Shown in pieces: positions 6,374 through 11,971 of a DNA stretch of 11,971 nucleotides (its first letter is position 1; each line of letters begins with the position of its first letter). Origin of the DNA: Syntrophomonadaceae bacterium (GTDB lineage: Bacteria; Bacillota; Syntrophomonadia; Syntrophomonadales; Syntrophomonadaceae); NCBI GenBank assembly GCA_030526885.1, contig JAUNBV010000051.1:1-11971 (forward strand). Direction: 5' to 3'. Under the pieces are notes generated by a model. It was not told the DNA's origin and searched no databases. It was given only the letters and a program-made list of their open reading frames with translations. The translations under genes were made by a program, and so were the position numbers.

Positions 6374-9166
6374 ATGAAGGCAGTAAAATTAAAGGAAAAT
6401 GTCTATTGGGTGGGAATGCAGGACCCGCAGCTCAGAGTGTTTGATGTCGTAATGTATACCGAGTACGGGACCAGCTATAATGCTTACCTGGTACAGGGGG
6501 AGGAGAAAACGGCCCTGATCGAAACGGTGAAGAACAAGTTCGCCGACGAATATTTAAGGGACCTGGCAACGCTGATCGCGCCGGATAAGATAGATTATCT
6601 GGTGATGAACCATACCGAGCCCGACCATGCCGGCTCGGTGGAATACCTGTTGAAGCAAAACCCCAATATTACGGTGTTGGGTTCGCCCAGCGCCATTGAC
6701 TTTTTGAAGGAAATAACCAACCACAGCAAGTTCAAATACCGCGAGGTAGGCGACGGCGACCGGCTGGAACTGGGCGGCAAGACCCTGCACTTTATCGATG
6801 CTCCCTTCCTGCACTGGCCGGATTCGATGTACAGTTATCTGCAGGAGGATAAGATTTTATTCTCCTGCGATTCCTTCGGCTGTCATTACGCCGATGAGCG
6901 CCTGTTCAACGATGTTATCGAGGGCGACTTCATCGACGCCTATAAATACTATTTCGATATGATAATGGGGCCTTTTAAGCCCTATGTGCGCAGCGCGCTG
7001 GACAAGATCGCTAAGCTGGACATCGAAATGATATGCCCCGGTCACGGCCCGGTGCTGCGCACGGAGCTGGACCGCTATATCGACCTTTACCGCCAGTGGT
7101 CGCAGAGCCCGGTCAAGGCCGAAGGCGACCCGCCGCGCATCGTTATGGCCTATGCCAGCGCCTACGGCTACACCAAAACTCTGGCCGACAGCATCCAAGA
7201 GGGCATAACCATGATCGCCGATTTCGATATCCGCAGCTTCGACCTGGTGGAAACGCCGGTATCCGAAGTGCTGGACGAAATATTCTTGGCCGACGGGCTG
7301 CTGCTGGGTTCTGCCACCATTAACGGCGACGCCCTGCCCCCCCTGTGGAAGCTGTTGACCAGCCTCATCCCGGTGGTGCACGGCGGCAAGCTGGCCTCCG
7401 CCTTCGGGGCTTACGGCTGGAGCGGTGAAGCGGTCCCCAATATGGAAGCCCGCCTGCGCGCGCTGCGCATGGAAGTAATGCCCGGTTTCAGGGTGCGTTT
7501 TAAGCCCTCGGAGCGGCAGTTGGAGCAGGCCTTTACTTTTGGCATGGACTTTGCCAAACAGCTCCAGGCGCGTTTTGAACCGGCGGAAAAACAGCAGTGG
7601 CGCTGCCTGGTGTGCGGTTATGTGCACGAAGGGGCCGAACCCCCCGCCATCTGCCCCGCCTGCGGCGTTGACAAGGCCAATTTTGTGCTGCAGGCCAAGG
7701 AGGACGAGTTCAGTCAGGACAGCAGCCAGCGCTTTGTGATAATCGGCGGCGGCATAGCGGCTCAATCGGCGGCGGAGGCCATCCGCAAGCGCAATCGCAG
7801 CGCGTCCGTCATCATGCTGAGCGCGGAACCGTGGCCGCCCTATTACCGCCCCATGTTATCCGATTATTTGAGCGAGGACTTGAGCGATGCGAAGCTATTC
7901 CTGCATGACGAAGCCTGGTATGGGGAGCAGGCGATAGAGCTGCGCCTTAACGCGGAGGTCGCCGCCATAGATGCCAAGGGCCACCGCCTGACCCTGGCGG
8001 ACGGCTCCGAGGTGGAATACGACAAACTGATCGTCGCTACCGGCGCGCGCGCCAATATCCCTCCCCTGCCCGGCGCCGGGCTGAAAGTGGTCTTCTCCCA
8101 GCGCGACCAGGAGGACGCCCCCAATATCAAAGCCGCCCTGCCGGCGGCTAAAAAGGCCGTGGTTATCGGCGGCGGAGTGCTGGGACTGGAAGCGGTATGG
8201 GAAATGGTGAGCGCGGGACTGGAGGTTGCGGTAGTGGAATTCATGCCCCGCATCATGCCCCGGCAACTGGATACAGACGGTTCGGAGCGCTTACAGGCTT
8301 TGATGGCGGCCAAAGGGGTAAAGCTTTATCTGGGAGTGTCCACCGAGGCTATCCTGGGCGAAGACAGCGTAAGCGCGGTCAAGCTGGCCGACGGCAACAC
8401 CCTGCCCGCCGACCTGGTGCTGCTTTCCACCGGCGTAAAGCCCAACGTGGAAATAGCGGCGGCCGCCGGGCTGGACATTGAACGCGGCATCACCGTGGAT
8501 GAAGCCATGCGCACCAGCGTATCCGACATTTACGCCGCCGGCGATGTGGCCGAATACAAGGGGGCCAATATCGGCCTGTGGCCGCTGGCTACCGAGATGG
8601 GGCGCATTGCCGGGGCGGCTGCGGCGGGAGACTGGGTGGAGTATAAGCAACCCCCCATCTCCACTATGCTGATGGCCTTCGATACCGAGCTGTTTTCCAT
8701 GGGCGAGGTAAATGAAGAGCCGGCGGCGCTGCGGATCACCGAAGTGAAGGATATAACCAATAATTTCTATAAAAAGAGCTTTGAAAAGAACGGGGTGCTG
8801 ATCGGGGAGATAACTTTTGGGCAAAAGGTTACCGCCGCGTCCACCATGGGCAGCCTGGGCCGCAACGCCGGCGGCGAAATGGTGGTCACCAAGTGGAAGT
8901 GCAAGGTGTGCGGCTATATCCATGAAGGCCCCGAACCGCCCGATGAATGCCCGGTGTGCGGCGCGGGCAAGGATATGTTTGAACCGGCCATGGATGCGCC
9001 CGGCGGCGCGGCGGCCGACGCCCCCAAGGCCGCCCCTGCTCCCTCGGCGGACGGAGAGAAGGTATGGCGCTGCGGGGTTTGCGGTTATGAGCATAAAGGG
9101 GACCAGCCCCCGGATGAATGTCCGGTGTGCGGGGCCCCCGGCGAAGTGTTTGAGCTGGTAGGATAA
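6374..9166 (+). CDS. Class F-like flavodiiron protein: FDP core-rubredoxin-NADH:rubredoxin reductase with two extra rubredoxins
   Basis: This 930-residue cytoplasmic enzyme is predicted to reduce O2 to water, and perhaps NO, with NADH. The metallo-beta-lactamase-like diiron domain (1-250) keeps all ligands: H80, E82, D84, H147, D166, H224, plus H85. A flavodoxin domain follows (254-397). Short rubredoxin 1 (409-440) has C411, C414, C427 and C430. An NADH:rubredoxin oxidoreductase (452-835) has an FAD motif GGGIAAQ (458-464), an NAD motif IGGGVLGLEA (598-607) and a YAAGD FAD motif (720-724). Rubredoxin 2 (841-869) has C843, C846, C859 and C862. An Ala/Pro-rich linker (871-895) leads to rubredoxin 3 (898-928) with C900, C903, C916 and C919. 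FDP-short rubredoxin-reductase is the known class F layout of some clostridia; the two added C-terminal rubredoxins are beyond that layout as I know it. It is transcribed alone or with the next gene. Confidence 0.95.
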   Translation: MKAVKLKENVYWVGMQDPQLRVFDVVMYTEYGTSYNAYLVQGEEKTALIETVKNKFADEYLRDLATLIAPDKIDYLVMNHTEPDHAGSVEYLLKQNPNITVLGSPSAIDFLKEITNHSKFKYREVGDGDRLELGGKTLHFIDAPFLHWPDSMYSYLQEDKILFSCDSFGCHYADERLFNDVIEGDFIDAYKYYFDMIMGPFKPYVRSALDKIAKLDIEMICPGHGPVLRTELDRYIDLYRQWSQSPVKAEGDPPRIVMAYASAYGYTKTLADSIQEGITMIADFDIRSFDLVETPVSEVLDEIFLADGLLLGSATINGDALPPLWKLLTSLIPVVHGGKLASAFGAYGWSGEAVPNMEARLRALRMEVMPGFRVRFKPSERQLEQAFTFGMDFAKQLQARFEPAEKQQWRCLVCGYVHEGAEPPAICPACGVDKANFVLQAKEDEFSQDSSQRFVIIGGGIAAQSAAEAIRKRNRSASVIMLSAEPWPPYYRPMLSDYLSEDLSDAKLFLHDEAWYGEQAIELRLNAEVAAIDAKGHRLTLADGSEVEYDKLIVATGARANIPPLPGAGLKVVFSQRDQEDAPNIKAALPAAKKAVVIGGGVLGLEAVWEMVSAGLEVAVVEFMPRIMPRQLDTDGSERLQALMAAKGVKLYLGVSTEAILGEDSVSAVKLADGNTLPADLVLLSTGVKPNVEIAAAAGLDIERGITVDEAMRTSVSDIYAAGDVAEYKGANIGLWPLATEMGRIAGAAAAGDWVEYKQPPISTMLMAFDTELFSMGEVNEEPAALRITEVKDITNNFYKKSFEKNGVLIGEITFGQKVTAASTMGSLGRNAGGEMVVTKWKCKVCGYIHEGPEPPDECPVCGAGKDMFEPAMDAPGGAAADAPKAAPAPSADGEKVWRCGVCGYEHKGDQPPDECPVCGAPGEVFELVG

Positions 9167-9175
9167 TGCGGCGAG

Positions 9176-9212
9176 GCCCCGGTCGACAGGAAAACAACCC
9201 GTTGATCGGGGC
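9176..9212 (+). terminator. Strong hairpin between the flavodiiron gene and the next gene
   Basis: Positions 9176-9187 pair with 9201-9212 over 12 bp (two are G-U on the + strand) around a 13-nt loop, starting 10 nt after the stop codon. Only TTT follows, so it may be a weak or partial terminator, or an mRNA-stabilising structure that lowers expression of the downstream gene. Confidence 0.4.
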
Positions 9213-9239
9213 TTTGCTCCGCTAAGGAAGGGTTGCGCG

Positions 9240-9986
9240 ATGAAAAAACTGAATTTTATGGTGGGGCTGGGCATCATCTTCGTGGTCAGCTCCATAGTGA
9301 TTTATACCGCTCACTATTTTATTTTCAAAGACGCCGAGTTCATTTTTCGGTACTTCATTGCCCAGTTGGGCTTTTTGCCGGTCAATGCACTCTTGGTGAC
9401 GCTCCTCATCAGCAGCGTGCTGGCCCGCCGCGCCCAGCGGGAGCGCCTGCAAAAGACGGACATCCTTATCGGCGCCTTTTTCAGCGAAATGGGCACCGAA
9501 TTGTTGCGCCGCCTGCTGCAGGCGGATGAATCGCCGGCCGATGAGCTGCGCCGGGAACTGTTGCTGGACAAATCCTGGCAGGCCGAGGATTTTGCCCGGG
9601 CCCGGCCCTTGCTGGAGGAGCATAAATTCAAGGTGCGGTTTAACCCGCAGGAATTGTCGGCCTTAAACGACTGGCTGCGTGGACACAACGACCTGATATT
9701 ACGCATACTGGAAAACCCGGCCCTGATGGAACACGAAAGCTTTACCCGGATGATGTGGGCGGTGTTCCATTTCTGCGACGAGCTGAGATTGCGCGAAGAC
9801 CTCACCCGGCTGCCCCGCAGCGACCAATACCACATCGAGCACGACGCCAACCGGGCGTTGAGCGCTTTGGCCGGGCAATGGGTCAACCATATGGAATACA
9901 CCAAACGCGAATACCCTTATCTCTATCATATCGCCCTGCGCACCAATCCCTTTAACGACGAGATCGGGATCCAGGTGAAGGAATAG
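9240..9986 (+). CDS. Conserved-looking two-helix membrane protein of unknown function
   Basis: I do not recognise a named family for this 248-residue protein. Residues about 6-27 and 36-61 form two membrane helices separated by a short charged loop (KDAEF), with an Arg-rich segment (63-69) after the second. The remaining 180 residues are predicted to be a soluble, largely helical cytoplasmic domain rich in Leu, Arg and Glu. They contain an MWAVFHFCDELRLRE stretch (172-186) and a YPYLYHIALRTNPF segment (225-238) that look like conserved cores. There is no catalytic signature, Cys cluster or nucleotide-binding loop. AGGAAGGG (9225-9232) lies 7 nt before the ATG, so the start is secure. It follows the flavodiiron gene by 73 nt with a hairpin between, so partial co-transcription is possible, but a role in oxygen defence is not shown by the sequence. 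Confidence 0.8.
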   Translation: MKKLNFMVGLGIIFVVSSIVIYTAHYFIFKDAEFIFRYFIAQLGFLPVNALLVTLLISSVLARRAQRERLQKTDILIGAFFSEMGTELLRRLLQADESPADELRRELLLDKSWQAEDFARARPLLEEHKFKVRFNPQELSALNDWLRGHNDLILRILENPALMEHESFTRMMWAVFHFCDELRLREDLTRLPRSDQYHIEHDANRALSALAGQWVNHMEYTKREYPYLYHIALRTNPFNDEIGIQVKE

Positions 9987-10054
9987 GCACGGGCATAGCG
10001 CGCAGGCGCGCGCACCGAGCGAAGGAAAAAGCCTTCCCCAAAGGGCGTATAGGA

Positions 10055-10290
10055 GGGCGCTAATTCTCCTTGGCATATCTAATAAGAGAATTCAGTGCCC
10101 GACTGGCCTAGCCCGTGGGGATGCTTTTCCGAAGCGGCTGGGGTAGGCCTCGCTGCGGGAATGGCATTGCTTCAGGCTGCCAGAGATATTGAGACGATGC
10201 GAAGCAGAGTCCAATATATCGGCCACACAGTGCCATCATTGGACCTTTTCCGAATCTCTATTTCATGCGGGGAAGATTCGGGGCCGAAAG
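10055..10290 (+). ncRNA. Candidate structured non-coding RNA
   Basis: No ORF in the 384-nt gap 9987-10370 has a ribosome site or a recognisable product, yet it holds successive helices. P1 pairs 10055-10068 with 10086-10100 (14 bp, one G-U, one bulged C). P2 pairs 10105-10114 with 10140-10149 (9 of 10), with an inner GCTT/AAGC hairpin (10123-10126/10132-10135). A third helix pairs 10169-10173 with 10201-10205, or alternatively 10162-10166 with 10178-10182. P4 pairs 10209-10215 with 10238-10244 exactly. P5 pairs 10250-10257 with 10274-10281 exactly and continues as 10245-10249/10286-10290 across a 4-nt bulge. The G-U pairs favour a + strand transcript. I cannot assign a class; the clostridial raiA-motif RNA is one to test. 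Ends are approximate and no clear promoter was found. Confidence 0.5.
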
Positions 10291-10318
10291 CCCGCCATTT
10301 TGCAAAACCATTCCCGCC

Positions 10319-10355
10319 GCTTGCTGCTAACCGCCATTTGCTATCCGCTAACCGC
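10319..10355. repeat. Degenerate heptanucleotide tandem repeat (consensus GCTAWCC)
   Basis: Read in sevens from 10319 the sequence is GCTTGCT, GCTAACC, GCCATTT, GCTATCC, GCTAACC, then GC. Two units are identical 21 bp apart (GCTAACCGC at 10326 and 10347). It lies between the candidate RNA and the 3' end of the alcohol dehydrogenase gene. Such short tandemly repeated heptamers occur in intergenic DNA of some bacteria; no function is implied. Confidence 0.5.
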
Positions 10356-10370
10356 GGCGCGCCCGTGCGC

Positions 10371-11543
10371 TCAGCGATAGGAGCGATCGAACATGGCCGC
10401 AACGTCTTCATCGGTCAGTTCGCAGGGATTGGCCGCATACAATCCTCCCTGCATAGACCGCGCTCCCTTGGCCAGTATCATGGACTCCGACCTGTCAAAG
10501 CCGTAATCGCTCATTTTCAAACCGTCCACGCCGCAATCCCGCTGAAGCTTCAGCAGGGCGGTAATGAAATCCTCCGGCTTATCGGCGTTTTCAATCCCCA
10601 TCGCCCGGGCCATCTTGATAAACTGCGCGTCGCAGGCGTGGCGCTCCACAAAGAAGCGGTAGAAAGCCTCGGAAATAATGATAAGCCCCGCGCCATGAGG
10701 AAGATTGTGATGGTAGGCGCTCATGGAGTGTTCCATCGAATGCGATGCGGTGGTAGAGGACAACTGCATGGTCATGCCGGCCAGCGTGCTGCCGTAAGCC
10801 ACCCGCTCCCTGGCTTCAAGGTTGTGGCCGTCTTTTACCGCCAGGGGCAGATATTGGGCGATATTCTCAATCGCCGAAAGCGCCAGGGTCTCGCTCATGA
10901 TGTTGACCTTTTTGCCGATCATCACCTCGGTGTGGTGAAACAGGGCGTCAAAGCCCTGGAAGGCCGTGTATTGGGGGGGGACGGTCAGCATCAGCACCGG
11001 GTCCACGATGGCCAGTACCGGCACCAGGGCGGGATGACCGAAGCCGATCTTCTCTTTGGTCTCCAGATTGGAGATAACGCCATAGCCGTTTAATTCCGAG
11101 CCGGTGCCCGAAGTGGTGGCAATGGCCACCACGGGCAACGCTTTGTTAACCAGCGGCTGGCACTTTCCCGTGCCGCCAAAAACGTAATCCCACAGGTCGC
11201 CGTCATGGGTGGCCATGGCGGCGATGGCAGACGCGGCATCCAGAACTGCGCCGCCGCCCAGCGCCACGATGAAATCGCAGGCGTTGTCTCTGGCAAAGGC
11301 CGCTCCCTCCATCACCACATCCTTGGTGGGGTTTTCCATGATCCGGTCAAACAGCGCATAATCCACCGCCGCCTTTTGGAGCTGCTCGATGGTACGGTCC
11401 AGATAACCGTTTGCCCGGGTGGATTTACCGCAGGATATCATCAGCATGGCTTTTTTGCCGGGCATTTTTTGCGCCCCCAGTTTGTCCAGCGCGCCACAGC
11501 CGAAAATAAGGTTGGTAGGGTTGTTGAAATTGAAGCTCATCAT
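10371..11543 (-). CDS. Iron-containing (group III) alcohol dehydrogenase
   Basis: This 390-residue cytoplasmic NAD(P)-dependent dehydrogenase should interconvert an alcohol and an aldehyde. The length and layout are those of the Fe-ADH family. The N-terminal NFNNPTNLIFGCGALDKLG region (5-23) starts the nucleotide-binding domain. GGGAVLDAAS (96-105) is the dinucleotide loop with D102, and TTSGTGSE (143-150) is conserved. Metal ligands are D199 and H203 (FDALFH), H268 (with H272 nearby) and H283 (PHG), the set known from lactaldehyde and butanol dehydrogenases. The spacing H268-H283 is one residue longer than in FucO as I recall it. The start is the ATG at 11543: GGAGG lies 8 nt upstream, whereas the further upstream TTG overlaps that site. 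It is convergent with the membrane-protein gene. The substrate cannot be fixed; fermentative ethanol, butanol or diol turnover are options. Confidence 0.93.
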   Translation of the reverse strand: MMSFNFNNPTNLIFGCGALDKLGAQKMPGKKAMLMISCGKSTRANGYLDRTIEQLQKAAVDYALFDRIMENPTKDVVMEGAAFARDNACDFIVALGGGAVLDAASAIAAMATHDGDLWDYVFGGTGKCQPLVNKALPVVAIATTSGTGSELNGYGVISNLETKEKIGFGHPALVPVLAIVDPVLMLTVPPQYTAFQGFDALFHHTEVMIGKKVNIMSETLALSAIENIAQYLPLAVKDGHNLEARERVAYGSTLAGMTMQLSSTTASHSMEHSMSAYHHNLPHGAGLIIISEAFYRFFVERHACDAQFIKMARAMGIENADKPEDFITALLKLQRDCGVDGLKMSDYGFDRSESMILAKGARSMQGGLYAANPCELTDEDVAAMFDRSYR

Positions 11544-11618
11544 AACTATCGCCTCCAAAACGCATCATCACTCATCGCCGGGCCACAATTGGAGCCAACA
11601 TACAACAAGCGTATCTAA

Positions 11619-11624
11619 ATTATA
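11619..11624 (-). promoter_or_regulatory. -10 box (TATAAT) of the alcohol dehydrogenase gene
   Basis: On the - strand a perfect TATAAT lies about 75 nt before the start codon. TTGAAA occurs at 11634-11639 but only 9 nt away, too close to be the -35; no good -35 is found at 16-18 nt. An activator-dependent promoter is possible. The leader between the box and the ribosome site shows nothing else I recognise. Confidence 0.5.
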
Positions 11625-11674
11625 CCCCAAACATTTCAAAAGCGCAGGCAAGAAGCATGAAAAATAAGCCGGCT

Positions 11675-11947
11675 TCACATCCGCGGTTTTGCCCCGTAAG
11701 CAAGAAACAAAATAACCTCCTCCGGCGTAGGAATGTCGCCTTCATGCGGAATGCGCAGCCAGTATGCCTGCACACTTGCATCCTGGCTGCGCATTCCAAT
11801 CAGCAGCGCCTTATGAATCTCATTTCTTACTTCTGATATCGGTTTGCCCCGGCCTTGTCTCCCGGTAAACGGGAAGCTATCCCCCATCTGGCGATGATAC
11901 GTTGTAATCTCAACCCGAGTTATTTCTTCTCTTTGACCGCGATCCAT
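11675..11947 (-). CDS. Doubtful small ORF (90 codons) across the hairpin
   Basis: The frame runs from an ATG at 11947 to a stop at 11675 and is also open upstream to the window edge. There is no ribosome site before the ATG, and its start overlaps the end of another, better looking frame. The C-terminal half is plausible protein-like sequence (PHEGDIPTPEEV, residues about 67-78), but I recognise no family. A near-perfect 20-bp hairpin falls inside it, which is unusual for a coding region. If real, it could be a remnant of a larger gene. Otherwise 11625-11919 is non-coding. Confidence 0.2.
   Translation of the reverse strand: MDRGQREEITRVEITTYHRQMGDSFPFTGRQGRGKPISEVRNEIHKALLIGMRSQDASVQAYWLRIPHEGDIPTPEEVILFLAYGAKPRM
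11748..11797. repeat. Long inverted repeat: 15-bp perfect arms plus 4 bp, 10-nt loop
   Basis: GGAATGCGCAGCCAG (11748-11762) is the exact reverse complement of 11783-11797. After one mismatch (11763/11782) ATGC (11764-11767) pairs with GCAT (11778-11781), leaving a 10-nt loop. No U-tract follows on either strand, so it is not a standard terminator. It could be a REP/MITE-like element, a recombination site or an RNA structure. Confidence 0.75.
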
Positions 11948-11971
11948 ATCTCGCAGGAATAGTCCGGGTTC
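11920..11971 (-). CDS. C-terminal end of a probable AraC/GyrI-type effector-binding protein (partial)
   Basis: Only the last 16 codons are in the window, ending NPDYSCEIWIAVKEKK and a TAA at 11920-11922. The CEIW-I-V-K-K ending is typical of the GyrI-like/AraC_E_bind effector-binding domain, found alone or at the end of AraC- or MerR-type multidrug regulators. Codons read cleanly to the edge. With so few residues the call rests on this C-terminal motif alone. Confidence 0.45.
   Translation of the reverse strand, partial: NPDYSCEIWIAVKEKK

Noticed and set aside
8291..9295. - strand frame of 334 codons opposite the reductase and rubredoxin region
   Set aside because: The + strand holds unambiguous Cys motifs and NAD/FAD motifs. 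The - frame has no recognisable product or start signal.
9998..10011. GCGCG/CGCGC hairpin after the membrane-protein gene as terminator
   Set aside because: The stem is GC-only and short, with no following U-tract; simple sequence explains it.
10172..10411. - strand ORF of 79 codons in the gap after the alcohol dehydrogenase gene
   Set aside because: It overlaps the end of that gene, lacks a ribosome site and lies over the paired segments. Similar spurious frames could recur if the RNA is conserved.
10095..11093. + strand frame of 332 codons through the candidate RNA and alcohol dehydrogenase
   Set aside because: Two thirds lie antisense to a certain Fe-ADH gene, and the rest crosses the helix-rich gap; no ribosome site or family was found.
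11666..11675. AAGCCGGCTT palindrome followed by ATTTTT on the - strand as terminator
   Set aside because: A contiguous palindrome leaves only three stem pairs once a loop is formed, so it would not stop transcription.
11748..11797. Integron attC site
   Set aside because: The inverted repeat is strong, but no RYYYAAC/GTTRRRY core sites flank it and there is no cassette array.
1..11971. CRISPR arrays, tRNA or rRNA genes, insertion sequences
   Set aside because: No regular direct repeats with spacers, no tRNA-like cloverleaf or rRNA sequence, and no transposase or terminal repeats of an IS were seen on reading both strands.

Overview
The window looks like chromosomal DNA of an anaerobic, Gram-positive-type bacterium, most likely a moderately GC-rich member of the Clostridia. 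The clues are strong GGAGG-type ribosome sites, a TTG start, a lipoprotein taking the place of a periplasmic protein, a class F-like flavodiiron O2 reductase, an iron-type alcohol dehydrogenase, and a kinase resembling the tail of CheB-CheR fusions. The genus cannot be named from the sequence alone.

Left half (1-6188, all +): a membrane-associated phosphorelay cluster. It holds the 3' part of a PAS-HisKA-HATPase-REC hybrid kinase whose 5' end lies outside the window, a free HPt protein, a second hybrid kinase anchored by two membrane helices around a Cache-like extracellular sensor, and a lipoprotein. The lipoprotein joins an ABC-type solute-binding domain to a 5'-nucleotidase C-terminal-like domain. 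No ABC permease or ATPase, and no DNA-binding output regulator, is visible. The simplest reading is that the lipoprotein presents a ligand to the Cache kinase and that phosphoryl groups pass between the kinases' REC domains through the HPt protein to a target outside the window.

Middle (6189-9986, +): an intergenic region with a perfect 12-bp inverted repeat over a candidate promoter precedes a 930-residue oxygen-defence enzyme. This protein contains flavodiiron core, flavodoxin, rubredoxin, NADH:rubredoxin reductase and two further rubredoxin domains, so a complete NADH-to-O2 (or NO) electron chain sits in one polypeptide. A hairpin and an unrecognised two-helix membrane protein follow.

Right part: 9987-10370 has no convincing gene but folds into several strong helices whose G-U pairs favour the + strand. 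It is a candidate structured RNA, followed by a degenerate heptanucleotide repeat. An iron-containing alcohol dehydrogenase lies on the - strand (10371-11543) behind a TATAAT box. The last stretch (11625-11919) holds a near-perfect 20-bp hairpin inside a doubtful small ORF, and the right edge cuts through what looks like the last 16 residues of an AraC/GyrI-type effector-binding protein on the - strand.
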